Assembly (NCBI GenBank): GCA_963924555.1
Contig: OZ004596.1
Location: 5,466,139 to 5,530,138 of the forward strand
DNA from: Crambe crambe
Taxonomy: Eukaryota > Porifera > Demospongiae > Poecilosclerida > Crambeidae
DNA: 64,000 nt
Direction of reading: 5' to 3'
Below, piece after piece: positions 12,201 through 21,771 of the stretch. Positions within the stretch are counted from its first letter, which is position 1. Each line of letters opens with the position of its first letter. Below the pieces are notes generated by a model. It was given only the letters and a program-made list of their open reading frames with translations. It made no database searches and was not told the origin of the DNA. A program made the translations under genes and the position numbers.

Positions 12201-15200
12201 TAGTCCAGAAATCATAGCCGAATTTCTCAGTCAATCTTTTCATTGCACGAATATCGTTGTTATCTTTGATGAAATGATTCTGTGTAGTTGAAATGCAATA
12301 AAGAACAAGATCTCTCTGAGTACACTTTTTAGCCATGTCTTCTAAGTACTCCATCTCATTGGCTGTTCCATCTTGTAGCCCAGGTGAGTCCCAGACAGTG
12401 ATGACTGATTCTTTCACCGTATGAGTGTATTCTTCCACCTTTGTGGTGGTTCCCTTAGTCCCAACAGCACCACTTACTCTAGCTACTTCAGTTCCTAGTA
12501 GCCCGTTGATCAGGGTGGACTTTCCTGACCCTGTCTTCCCACTCAGCAGGACCTGTATTCCATTTGCACTCTTGTACAATTCGACAATCTCTTCCAGAGT
12601 TGTGTGTTTATTCTCGGATTTAAACTGAAGAGCAGACACTATCTTAGCATGATTGTTGCTCTCTCTGTTACTGCACTCATTGGACTCCAAGTATATTCCT
12701 ATACTCTCTGAGAGAGCCATTTTCCCCTCACTTCTTCTTGGAAGCTTTGTGGCTAAAGATGATCATGTGATTTTCACCAAAAATGGTAATGCAAGGAAAC
12801 TCTGACTATTGTAGAGGGAAAAAGGAAATAGTTGTAAACCAAATAGTCCCTTGGGGGTGAGTATGACTGGAAAATTTAAACTAAGCACTGTGAACAGTGT
12901 TCTAGCTTTGAATTTTAGCTCCCTACAAATGCTAGAGTTTTCACTGGTGTATATAGGAACTTAACTGTAGAGTCAGTCAACATGTAACATTTTAAAACAT
13001 GTAACATTTTAAAACATGTAACATTAAAGCAAGCTTGCTGGTAATTAACATTAAAGCAAGCTTGCTGGTAGTAGCAGCTGCCTCAGTTATTACTCTCGGT
13101 CATGTTTTTATCATTATAAAAGCTGTCCTGATCACTCGCTATTTTAAAGCTTCCTGCTGCTTGACCTACCTGTATCAGTACCATTCTTGTTTCATACTTG
13201 TTTCAAAATGGCTAGCAGCAGATATGAAGAGATTGAACTTACTGAGTTTATTCAAGGCGCTATTGCTGTTGATCCAGATGTAAGAATTGAAAGAATTGAA
13301 GACTTACAAAAGGTGGCTGAAGACACTGAGAAGTTAGAGAAAATAATCAGTGGCGCTAAAGAGCTCTCAATATTGATAGTTGGAAAGACAGGAACTGGTA
13401 AATCAACTTTGATTAATGGACTTATTGGAGAAGAAGTAGCCAAAGTGGTTGAGGAGCTATCAACTGAAGGGGTGACCCATAATGTTGAATGCTACCATAA
13501 AGAAATTGAAACAGTTGATGTTAGTATTTTTGATTCTCCCGGTCTACAAGATGGCTCTGGTAAAGAACATACATACTTGGATGAGTTGTATGAAAAGTGT
13601 TGTGATGTTGACCTCATCATATTTGCAATCAGAATGGGTGACAACAGATTCGTCCCAAAAAATCCTGACGCTGTAGCCATGGTTAATTTCACAAAGAGAT
13701 TCCAAACCTCAGTTTGGAAAAGAAGCATAGTGGCCATCACTTGTGCCAATTTGTTTGAAAATTTGAATCCACAGTTGAAGAAATCTTCCGTGGAGAGGAA
13801 AAAGAAGTCCTTTCAGAAGTTTATTAAGGATATAGAGAATGCAGTTCATGCAACGTTAATTCACGATGCAGGTGTCCCAGAGGAGATAGCATTGAAAGTG
13901 AAGGTTGTACCAACTGGACACCAAGATGACTCGTACCTCATGGATGGAAGTTTGTGGTTCAGTGTCTTTTGGTATAAATGTTTTATGTCTATGCAAACGA
14001 GCAAAGCTCGCCTGTCGATGATAAAATTGAATGCGAGGAGATTCAGAACAGTTGATAACTTACATCTGGATAACTTGCCAAAGTCTTTAGAGGAACAGCC
14101 CATTTTCATATCTGAAATGCACACCCCCACTGATACAACAAAAGGTTCCAGAAATTCCAAGGTGCCTGTGGTCCTCGGTGCTGTTATCGGACCAGCAGCC
14201 GTTGGTGGTTTAGTGGGTGTCTTGGGGCTTCTGGCAGGACCTGTTGGATTGGTGGGTATGCCTATTGGTATATTCGCTGGACTGGTGATTGGTGGCATTG
14301 CAGCTGCAAACCTTGCTAGAGACTAACAGTGAATCATTAATACTTGTAATCATTCATTCAAACTACTGCAAGGGGACCGAGTGCTGCCTACATCCATGAT
14401 TATCACTTGTTGCACACGTGTTGTGGTATAATTGTAATTGTTATTCATTTGCAAATAATGTGTGTCCTTATATGGGTGTAGCTAGATCAAGTCTGGTGAT
14501 AGTATGCTTAGTTTGGAAAAACGTTGAAAGATGGCTGAGAAATTTGAGGCCATAGAGTTGGTAGATGCTAGTAGAAGTGTCAAACCAGATATAACTATTG
14601 TAGAGTTGAAAGAATTAGCAGAAGATACTGAGACATTGGAGAGAATTATCAAGAATGCTAAGGAGATTTCAATCCTGATCATTGGGAAGACAGGAACTGG
14701 TAAATCAACTTTAGTGAATGGACTTGTTGGGGAGGAAGTTGCTGAAGTACAGCTGGGATTGACCACTGCTGGAGTAACCAAGGAAGTCAAGTCGTACCAC
14801 AGAGTGATTGATGAAGTTGATGTGAAAATTTTCGACTCTCCTGGTTTGCAAGATGGATCTTCTCAAGAAGATGCCTATTTGAACGCACTTAAGAAAGAAT
14901 GCTGCAATGTTTATCTGATTATATTTGCAATACGAATGAGTGATAACCGATTTGTTCCGAATAATCCTGATGCTATTGCCATGGTCAAGTTTACAAAGAA
15001 GTTTGGGCCTTCAATCTGGAACAGAACCATTGTGGCCATCACTTGTGCCAATTCGGCTGAGATTTTGAATCCGCAAGTCAAGAAAATGTCCCCCGACAAA
15101 AAGAAGGAGTTTTTCCAGTCATACGTTGAAGATTACAAGAAAGTAATTCATCGAACGCTTATCAATGACGCACATGTCCCAGAAGAGATAGCTACAAAGG

Positions 15201-18200
15201 TCAAGGTTGTGCCTACTGGCTATGAAGATGAAGCAAAACTCATGGATGGGACTTTATGGTTTAGTAATTTCTGGTTGGAATGTTTTACTTCTATTCCTAC
15301 CAGTGAGGGACGGATGGCTATGTTGAAGTTAAATGCTAAGAGACTTAAACCAGCCAGTGAGGTAAAAAATGGTGATTTTTCGAAATTGTCCTTACCTAAG
15401 CAACCTATCATCATACCCGAGTCGAAAGTGTCAACCGATAAGATGGTTGCCGGTGCTCTTTTTGGTCCAGCATGTATTGGTGCTTTGATAGGCCTTGTGG
15501 GACTGGTAGCAGGACCCATTGGATTAGTGGGTGTGCCTTTTGGTCTTTTAGCTGGAATGGTGGTTGGTGGTATTGCACTTGCTGCCTCCTCTGAAAAGAA
15601 GAAGTCGTAACCCTCCATGTAGTCAGTTTTATGTGAATTTACTTTTCACCTGTATTTATGTTATGTACTATTTAGACCGTATGCTTTTTTATAATATGGT
15701 GTGCATTATTTAGAGTATAGTTGGTCTTGGTGTGCATTGTTTAGAGTATACACTTGCCATTTACACTATTTAGCTAAGGGTGTGTGCTTACCACTTAGGG
15801 GATGATTGTATCGATGAATAATGAAATAAAAACGTGCATTAAAACAAGATGACAGGATTATTTATGAAACTTAGGAACTTGCTGGAGGATGTGGAGACTT
15901 TTCGACCTGACTCTCCCATCTACAGCAGTGACGTCAGTAACTGGCAAGTATTCTCATATTTCATTATCATTTTATTCCCCGTGAAGTAGAGGCCAGAATT
16001 GACTACAACTGCATGATTTTTTGCCTCAGGAATGACAATCGTATGGCACTGGAAAAAGTTTTGATCTGCAAACTGAGAGAGGTGATGCTCGGCCAAGACC
16101 TGGAGGAAGTGACCAGCAAGCAACTCCGACTGTTAGTGGAGAAAGAGATGAACATGGACCTGAAGGAATACCGAGGTTTCCTGGACCAACATATGCTAAG
16201 AATCTTGGGACAGATGGAACGTCCTTCCCAGATTTTTGATTACCTGTTCTTGGTATGTGCTATTCTGTTGTAAGACTATGTATCTTGTTTCACTTGTACC
16301 ACCTAATAGGGGTCAGAATGGAATGCTTCCAACCTTCCTGAATTGAAAGAAATCGGGTATGTGGATGATAGTTATACCCCAAAATTATCCCATTTTATCA
16401 ATTTCGATCATAGGGTGAAGTACATTCTGAACATTAGTAGAGAGATTGACAACTTTTACCCAGAGGAGTTCAAATATCTAAATATCAGGTATGCAAGAGA
16501 CTATTATTATTATTATGTAGCAAGTATTGATCAAGGTTTGGCTTTATTGTATGTAGGTTGTATGACCTTCCCAATAGTGAGCTGATTAAGCATTGGGATA
16601 AGACCTACACTTTCCTCAAAGAGGCCAAGTGAGATGATAAGCTTAAATGTGCTGTGTCTTCATTGATTGCTGGGTGGTTGTTTTTTTTTTCATGTGTTTA
16701 GGACAAGTGGGAAGAAAGTGTTGGTGCACTGCAAGATGGGCATCAGCAGATCAGCTGCTACTGTGAGTTCATCTTCTAATGATAAACCTTTAGAAAGAGG
16801 CTGTTGTTGTAATCCCTGATTCCAGGGTTTTATTTTAAATGAGGGCACTGGTTCAATATCCAACAATCATTTGCAGGTGATGGCCTATGCTATGAAGGAA
16901 TACAAGATGTCGTTAAAGGAAGCCCTCCACCATGTCAAGTCTAAACGCAACATAGCCAACCCCAATGACGGCTTCCTCCACCAGCTGGAAGCTTATGAAG
17001 GAATCTTAAAAGCAAGGTAAAGAGGTTTTGTTGTATTTTGGCCGGCCATAATGGTGTTTTTTTTGTTTAGACACAATGAGCTATGGGGCAAGCAGGCTCC
17101 CTCAAGACCACTCCCCCTTGCCCTCCAGAGGATTCGTTCACTATCGGAACCTAACCTCCCAGACATCCTTAACCGATCCAACTCCAAAGAGGAGGAGCAG
17201 GAGTTCTTCATGGATGAAGGAGACATGCTCCACTCCTCATCCAACCACCTTGACCACAATACCAAGGGAGAACCACCACATCACCACGCCCCTTTCTCTT
17301 CTTCTTCTTCCCACATCCCCTCACACTCCATGCCTATCGATAAGACACAAAACATCAGAAACTTTTTAGCATCGCTGCCGAATGTGACAGTGGAAGACGA
17401 CCAGGGACTCGGCGATAACATCATGTGCAACTCCGAGAGTGGGTCGGGTTACTCCTCCCCCGTATCCAGTCCCACCGATGAGGACCACCTCCACAGTCGC
17501 TACAATAAACTGGCCAAGGAGATCAAGAATGAGTCTAAGAGTAGGAGTGGCCAGTGTGAGATGGAGGCCGAGGGTGAGGAGGACAATGTGGAGGAAGAGG
17601 ATATGCCAAGTCAGCAAAATCAGTTCAAAGAGGAGGAAGGGTCGTTATCGTCATCGTCATCTGTTGGAACAGATGAGAGAGCTGCCACGTATGTTGTTAA
17701 CCCTGAGTCACCTGAAAATTCTCCCACTTCGAGCCAGAGAGACTACTCATCTCTCAATACTCGTGAAGATGCCCTGACCGCTCAAACCACTGAACGACAC
17801 CAGCCAGTGGCCCAGATTCCCGTTCTTCACAGCATGACCAAAGCCTTCAGTCTTCCCCGAGACATGGAATGTACTGCTGCTGCATTTTCAAACTACAAAA
17901 GAGTACCTCTCCCCGTTTCAGAGGATACTCAAGAGGACACTGCATCGATAGAAGGAGAATCAGATCTCCAGAACAGCAAAAAATCTGAAGTGGAGGAGAC
18001 AGGAGTTCAAAGTGAGGCCAATCCAACGGCAAAAGTGGATGGATTGGATATACAACCTCAAACGGCAGTGTTGGGGGGTCCTTTGGATGTTACGGGTCCT
18101 ATCAAGGTACCTCAGATACAGAGTGTTCCTGAAAGAATCAAAGAAATTGAAGAAATGAATTCTCAGAAGGTCTCGTCCAAATCTAACGGTGTTTCGGCTG

Positions 18201-19186
18201 ATGGTAGTGTCCCCCCACAAGATAAGGACAGTAAATGCGACTTCTTTATTCCTGATGAGGGCATGAAGTCTGGGAATAGAGAGAGTGCTACACCGAGCAT
18301 GACAAGGACCCCATCTGGACATTCAATATGTTCTTCTACTTCACTGTCAGGTGGAGAGGAGGAGCTCAAACAACTCACTTATAAATCACCACCAGTCATC
18401 ACCACAAGACATGGCTCTCTAAGCCCAAAGCCACCACCGCAGGAAAGCACAGAGACGCATGTCCGGACTGCCAGCTGCTCCCTGTTGCCCCTAAATCCAA
18501 GTCCCCTACAGGTCTCTGAATCTCCAGTCATCGAGCCAATTCCAGTGACTGTAAATGCAGAGATTGGTCAGTTAGGAACAGGAGCTGTGAAAGCACGTGT
18601 TATGGACATCGAGGAGAGGAACAGAGATGATAAATCCAGCAGTGCAGACGAGTTGTCATCAGTACGGAGACATTCCACTCCTCCATTCCAGACTAGACCT
18701 TCATCATCGAATGATATGATGGGAGTGGAATCTTCAAGATACGAATCCAAGGACTTGAAACGACTCGCAGCTACTCAACGAAGACCTTCCAGTGACATCG
18801 TGCTGGAACACACAAGATCTACCAACCAGCATCAGAGAAGGGAAACCACACCTCCTGCCCTTTTTTCAGCATGGAGTAAACTGATAACTGATGTCGAAGA
18901 CCCTCCTCTGCCAGTCCAAGATCTCAAGAAGAAGTTTGAGGATTCTGATGCTGTTAGTATTGGGAGTAGCGTAGGGAGTTCCTCCTCCAGTTGGTGGGGA
19001 GGAAAAGTGAAGAACAAAATCTCAAATCTGAGGCGGTCGCAGTCGTTGAGGGATGTGGAGTCGCCTGGAAAGACTCGATTGCGCCTTCGAGGGAGACGTT
19101 TGCCCCCTTACTTTGGCGAGGAGCCGCCACCTCGTGTCGTTAGAACAGAAAGTCCATGTTCGCAGAATCGGAGCAGTGACATTTAA
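3208..19186 (+). CDS. SSH: slingshot protein phosphatase (cofilin phosphatase), complete
   Basis: Slingshot dephosphorylates and reactivates cofilin at actin filaments. The 15 exons are 3208-3255, 4160-4274, 6670-6740, 8404-8525, 8903-8965, 11101-11166, 11393-11527, 15875-15943, 16030-16252, 16310-16356, 16414-16488, 16557-16628, 16702-16762, 16877-17016 and 17071-19186. They sum to 3423 nt (1140 residues) with every phase matching. The N terminus MSLVTLERS matches the family's conserved start. The SSH N-terminal domain spans roughly residues 40-200. A DEK_C-like segment follows in exon 9. The dual-specificity phosphatase core carries the catalytic signature HCKMGISRS in exon 13. The last exon encodes about 705 mostly disordered residues. 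It contains RSLSEP, a perfect mode-1 14-3-3 site, and near its end LRRSQSL, which resembles the actin-binding LKRSHS motif of long vertebrate SSH forms. Intron 8 appears to use a GC donor. Intron 7 contains three other genes. Confidence 0.95.
10109..10190. repeat. diverged relative of the foldback element arm
   Basis: The sequence from acaagtgagcg through gtagggatagcc and atctagctgggctat resembles the outer part of the foldback arm at 10572 (acaagtgaatcc, gtagggatgc, atctagctgga). This indicates an older dispersed copy in the same slingshot intron. Confidence 0.5.
10572..11020. mobile_element. foldback (long inverted repeat) element in slingshot intron 6
   Basis: The left arm (10572-10788) and right arm (10804-11020) are each 217 bp and nearly perfect reverse complements around a 15-bp spacer. 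I noticed one mismatch near the outer ends. No transposase frame lies inside, so the element would be non-autonomous, of the MITE/foldback type. The right end abuts a (TGTA)n microsatellite. I could not identify a convincing target-site duplication. Confidence 0.8.
11021..11082. repeat. (GTAT)n microsatellite
   Basis: About 15 uninterrupted gtat units directly follow the foldback element and end just before the acceptor of slingshot exon 6 (exon starts at 11101). Confidence 0.95.
11656..12720 (-). CDS. AIG1/Toc-like GTPase nested in slingshot intron 7
   Basis: An intronless 354-residue frame on the strand opposite to its host gene. The P-loop is GKTGSGKST (about residue 61), G3 is DSPGLQDG, and the G4 position reads TFAN where Ras-like GTPases have NKxD, recalling the TxA pattern of AIG1/Toc34-type GTPases. 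A region with KVVPAGHQSE occupies the expected G5 zone. The family's proteins usually sit on membranes and act as GTP-dependent switches or scaffolds; the target here is unknown. It is a more distant paralogue of the two plus-strand genes. It lacks their glycine-rich hydrophobic tail and ends with six consecutive cysteines and a serine run. The start ATG at 12720 follows no other in-frame Met. Confidence 0.85.
   Translation of the reverse strand: MALSESIGIYLESNECSNRESNNHAKIVSALQFKSENKHTTLEEIVELYKSANGIQVLLSGKTGSGKSTLINGLLGTEVARVSGAVGTKGTTTKVEEYTHTVKESVITVWDSPGLQDGTANEMEYLEDMAKKCTQRDLVLYCISTTQNHFIKDNNDIRAMKRLTEKFGYDFWTNAIIVLTFANMITESPNFKSLASKDKREERFKQWIQEWKDLIKEALLTEVGVPVKIINNLKVVPAGHQSERSLPDRDYWLSDLWMECFETIPTNEGQTALLTVSIDRLRSLDEVSELDFQDKSLQEQPLVIKTEMVNRFNKSSDFADKRSPGGLSIEEVQEESWAHHLCCCCCCYWGSSSS
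12721..13207. promoter_or_regulatory. divergent region between nested GTPase genes, with short tandem repeats
   Basis: These 487 bp separate the start of the minus-strand GTPase from the first plus-strand GTPase. From about 12980 there are imperfect copies of acatgtaacatttta, then two copies of acattaaagcaagcttgctggta ending near 13070. No gene was seen. Confidence 0.5.
13208..14326 (+). CDS. AIG1/Toc-like GTPase, nested copy 1 (plus strand)
   Basis: Intronless, 372 residues. I chose the ATG at 13208 (aaaATGG context) rather than the upstream in-frame Met because the paralogue at 14531 aligns from this point. Motifs are P-loop GKTGTGKST, switch region STEGVT, G3 DSPGLQDG, G4 TCAN, then a basic helix rich in lysine and KVVPTGHQDD. 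The last 50 or so residues are a glycine/valine/proline-rich hydrophobic stretch that could form one or two membrane segments, as in membrane-anchored GIMAP or Toc proteins. It is transcribed in the same direction as the slingshot host gene, within its intron 7. No poly(A) tract or target duplication marks it as a recent retrocopy. Confidence 0.88.
   Translation: MASSRYEEIELTEFIQGAIAVDPDVRIERIEDLQKVAEDTEKLEKIISGAKELSILIVGKTGTGKSTLINGLIGEEVAKVVEELSTEGVTHNVECYHKEIETVDVSIFDSPGLQDGSGKEHTYLDELYEKCCDVDLIIFAIRMGDNRFVPKNPDAVAMVNFTKRFQTSVWKRSIVAITCANLFENLNPQLKKSSVERKKKSFQKFIKDIENAVHATLIHDAGVPEEIALKVKVVPTGHQDDSYLMDGSLWFSVFWYKCFMSMQTSKARLSMIKLNARRFRTVDNLHLDNLPKSLEEQPIFISEMHTPTDTTKGSRNSKVPVVLGAVIGPAAVGGLVGVLGLLAGPVGLVGMPIGIFAGLVIGGIAAANLARD
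14531..15610 (+). CDS. AIG1/Toc-like GTPase, nested copy 2 (plus strand)
   Basis: Intronless, 359 residues, starting at aagATGG. It is a close tandem paralogue of the gene ending at 14326, with a 204-bp gap between them. It has the same order of motifs: GKTGTGKST, TTAGVT, DSPGLQDG, TCAN, KVVPTGYEDE and a glycine-rich hydrophobic C terminus ending in basic EKKKS. That tail suggests membrane anchoring with a short cytosolic basic end. Its stop lies 264 bp before slingshot exon 8, so this gene fills the end of the host intron. Substrate or partner cannot be inferred. Confidence 0.88.
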   Translation: MAEKFEAIELVDASRSVKPDITIVELKELAEDTETLERIIKNAKEISILIIGKTGTGKSTLVNGLVGEEVAEVQLGLTTAGVTKEVKSYHRVIDEVDVKIFDSPGLQDGSSQEDAYLNALKKECCNVYLIIFAIRMSDNRFVPNNPDAIAMVKFTKKFGPSIWNRTIVAITCANSAEILNPQVKKMSPDKKKEFFQSYVEDYKKVIHRTLINDAHVPEEIATKVKVVPTGYEDEAKLMDGTLWFSNFWLECFTSIPTSEGRMAMLKLNAKRLKPASEVKNGDFSKLSLPKQPIIIPESKVSTDKMVAGALFGPACIGALIGLVGLVAGPIGLVGVPFGLLAGMVVGGIALAASSEKKKS

Positions 19187-19681
19187 TAACATAAGGATTC
19201 TATGGATTCACATTCGGATATGTTTCGTGTTTACACTTCATTTTGTTATTTAAAACATGTTATTTATTTCTTCCTCTATCAATTTGTCATTTTTTGTTTG
19301 TTAATGGCTTGAAATCATTTTTCACTTCAATAATAGTCTGATATTATGTACAGTGGAACCTCAATCAACCACATGCACTCCAAAAGAAGAACAAAGGACA
19401 ATAAGTTATCCTTGTACAATACACACTACATGAAACCTCAACCTCCGTATACAAAGGACAAACTTGAAAGGCTGGTCCCCAGTGTGCCCTGCATAAAGAA
19501 AGGCTGGGTCCCCAGCGTGTCCATTATTTCCTGCATAAAGAAAGGCTGGGTCCCCAGTGTGTCTATTCCCTGCATAAAGAAAGGCTGGGTCCCCAGTGTG
19601 TCTATTTCCTGCATAAAGAAAGGCTGGGTCCCCAGTGTGTCCATTATTAGAGGCTATAATATACTGTTCACATTATTTCTG
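19187..19681. repeat. gap between slingshot and PIH1D1 with a 39-42 bp minisatellite
   Basis: This convergent 3' region carries about five tandem copies, from roughly 19467 to 19655, of a unit beginning aggctgggtccccagtgtgt. Units are 39 or 42 bp, so frames stay open on both strands. I regard those frames as by-products of unit length. Nothing else gene-like is present. Confidence 0.85.
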
Positions 19682-21645
19682 TCATAATGGTGCTTTTGCA
19701 GTGACTGAGAGTGTCAAGGTCAAGAGGTTTGTTTCAGTGTTGTACTGAGCACCAACAGTCTCGTTGTCCTGAGCACCAACAGTCTCGTTGTCCACCAGAA
19801 AGGGAAGGTCCACATCCAGAAAGAACAAGCTTGGCCTAGTCTTCAGCACAACTCTATCTTCCCCTACTTCCAGACACAAATTACGAGAGGACTTCTGTAA
19901 CAATAAAAAAACTTGATACAATTTCATGGGAGGTATTTTTGTAACTATCAAGACTCACTGCACATGCAATATATATAGAACAGGATTGATATGAGAACAG
20001 CCACTTACTATGCCAGGTAGCTGGATTTCCATCACCAAGTATTCAGGTATTTCACCCTCCACAGGTTCTCTGATCATTGTGTACTTGGGCTCAGGTGAAC
20101 TGCATTGCAGCAATAAATCAACCACATATTGACATACAAACACACTGTCTATTGTACTTACTCTGTAGATAACTCAGTGGACTTTCCATTAGACTTAGTT
20201 TGCCTATAAAAAGAGATACACAAAATTTAATTTCAAGCAGCTGCATAATTATGCAGTGTGTTAGTGTGTGTCCACTTCTCGATAGAAGGAATAGTCTCAT
20301 GGACTGTTTAGTGCTTGAGAAGATCGTTCTTACTTGTCCTTGTCCATTTCAATGATGAATGGTTTGGATTTCTGTCGCACGGACTGCTCAGGGAGAGAGC
20401 CTAGGAACTTGCGATTCTTCATTATCTTGCAATCTGTAAAGAAAGTTTTATAAGCACCAGTGCAGCCATCATGGGTATGCCCATCACTCACCCCTGGACA
20501 GACGAATGTCATACTTGTCCTCCAATCCTTCCAGCACTACAGTCAGAAGAAAATTCTTCATTTTGTATCTTTTCTACATCACAAAATGGAATAAAATTAA
20601 ATGTTTTTTTTTTTCCTTCTTTCTTGCATGGCTCATCTCCCCCCAAGTTACAAAGAGTGCACACATACCTGGACTGTTCCAAAGAACTTGGATGAGATGA
20701 TCACATCATAAGCTTGGCACTCATTTCCTGCTGCATTTGAGAAGTAGATCAATAGAAATAAGCAAAACAAACAAGCAAACAAACAAGCAAACAAACAAGC
20801 AAAACAAACAAGCAAACAAACAAGCAAAACAAACAAGCAAACAAACAAGCAAAACAAACAAGCAAACAAACAACCAAAACAAACAAGCAAACAAGCAAAC
20901 AAACAAGCAAAACAAACAAGCAAACAAACAAAACAAACGAGCAAACAAACAAGCAAAACAAACAAGCAAACAAACAAGCAAAACAAACAAATAAAATAAA
21001 ACAAACAAAAAACAACAACAAAGAATTGTTTGAACTGACAGTTATCAGTGACTGTGTGGGGTTCTCCCAGACTGATGGGCACGCGGTATTGAGACCCATC
21101 ACCTGACTCCAGCAAAGTCTCCAGCTGCTCATCTGTTATCTCCTTAGGAGGAGGAATCTGAAGGTGGGGAATTAAACCATCATATTAAAGTTAAGAGAGT
21201 CACTCCCTGTCTAATTAAAGGAAACGATTAGGAACGAAAATGGTTAGGAAGAGTGTGTATCACTGGTGCTATTCCTGATAATAACTGATGCATACCTGAT
21301 CTGTTCTGCAGACGTTGATGAAGACTTTCTCTTTATTGTTGTTCCAGGTTTTCAAGCAGAATCCTGCAAAAAAATATACAATTTTTTGTAGAATATACTA
21401 ATCAGCATGACCACACCTTACCTGGTTCAGGGATGACTGTTTTGGTCAATGGCTCACTCCCCACTTGTGGTGCCAAGTCCTCTGGCTAGTTTATAACAAT
21501 ATTATTATCACATCATTGCAGGCCTCCCCCTGCCCTTAGCTAGTCTGGCACGTGAGAATACCTTTAATAAGAGATTTTTTACTACATTATCTGGGAGAGA
21601 AGATTCTTCTTCTTCTTTTGAATCCAGCAACAAGGAATCCATCAT
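19682..21645 (-). CDS. PIH1D1: PIH1 domain-containing protein 1 (R2TP co-chaperone subunit)
   Basis: PIH1D1 is the adaptor of the R2TP complex (RUVBL1/2, RPAP3), which with HSP90 assembles RNA polymerases, snoRNPs and PIKK kinases. The start is at 21645, with the first exon rich in Glu/Ser. Later exons encode family-specific stretches: ISLGEPH near 21070, AYDVIISSKFF near 20715, LEGLEDKYDIRL near 20530, and MKNRKFLGSL near 20410. The C-terminal CS-like beta-sandwich is at 19900-19682, with LCLEVGEDRVVL and FLDVDLPFLVD. The last exon contains an in-frame 24-bp tandem duplication. An intron holds a long AAACAAGC-type minisatellite. The 5' end is 126 bp from divergent MSH3. Confidence 0.85.
20757..21020. 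repeat. AAAC/AAGC-type minisatellite in a PIH1D1 intron
   Basis: About 250 bp consist almost only of aaacaagc and aaac units in irregular order. The long low-complexity reading frames here (Lys/Gln/Thr/Asn on plus, Cys/Leu/Phe on minus) come from the repeat. Confidence 0.95.
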
Positions 21646-21771
21646 CACATCATTTCAGCCAGCACGGATTCTCAGAGTTAACTTATCCCATGTGAGCGCA
21701 GTTAGAGGGTTAATGTGGAAACCACGTGGTCACTGTGTACAGCTGTGCATGCTGTAGCTGTAGTGTTAGAA
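21646..21771. promoter_or_regulatory. 126-bp shared 5' region of PIH1D1 and MSH3
   Basis: Only 126 bp separate the two divergent start codons, so both 5' UTRs and core promoters must share or overlap this space. There is no TATA box in the usual sense. Confidence 0.6.

Noticed and set aside
19346-19687. Frames on both strands encoding a repeated CIKKGWVPSVSI-like or DTLGTQPFFMQ-like peptide
   Set aside because: The minisatellite unit is 39 or 42 bp, both multiples of three, so frames stay open by arithmetic. No start context, splice sites or known repeat protein.
20737-21132. Long open frames rich in Lys/Gln/Thr/Asn (plus) and Cys/Leu/Phe (minus)
   Set aside because: They are made by an AAACAAGC-type minisatellite inside a PIH1D1 intron and have no domain or splice support.
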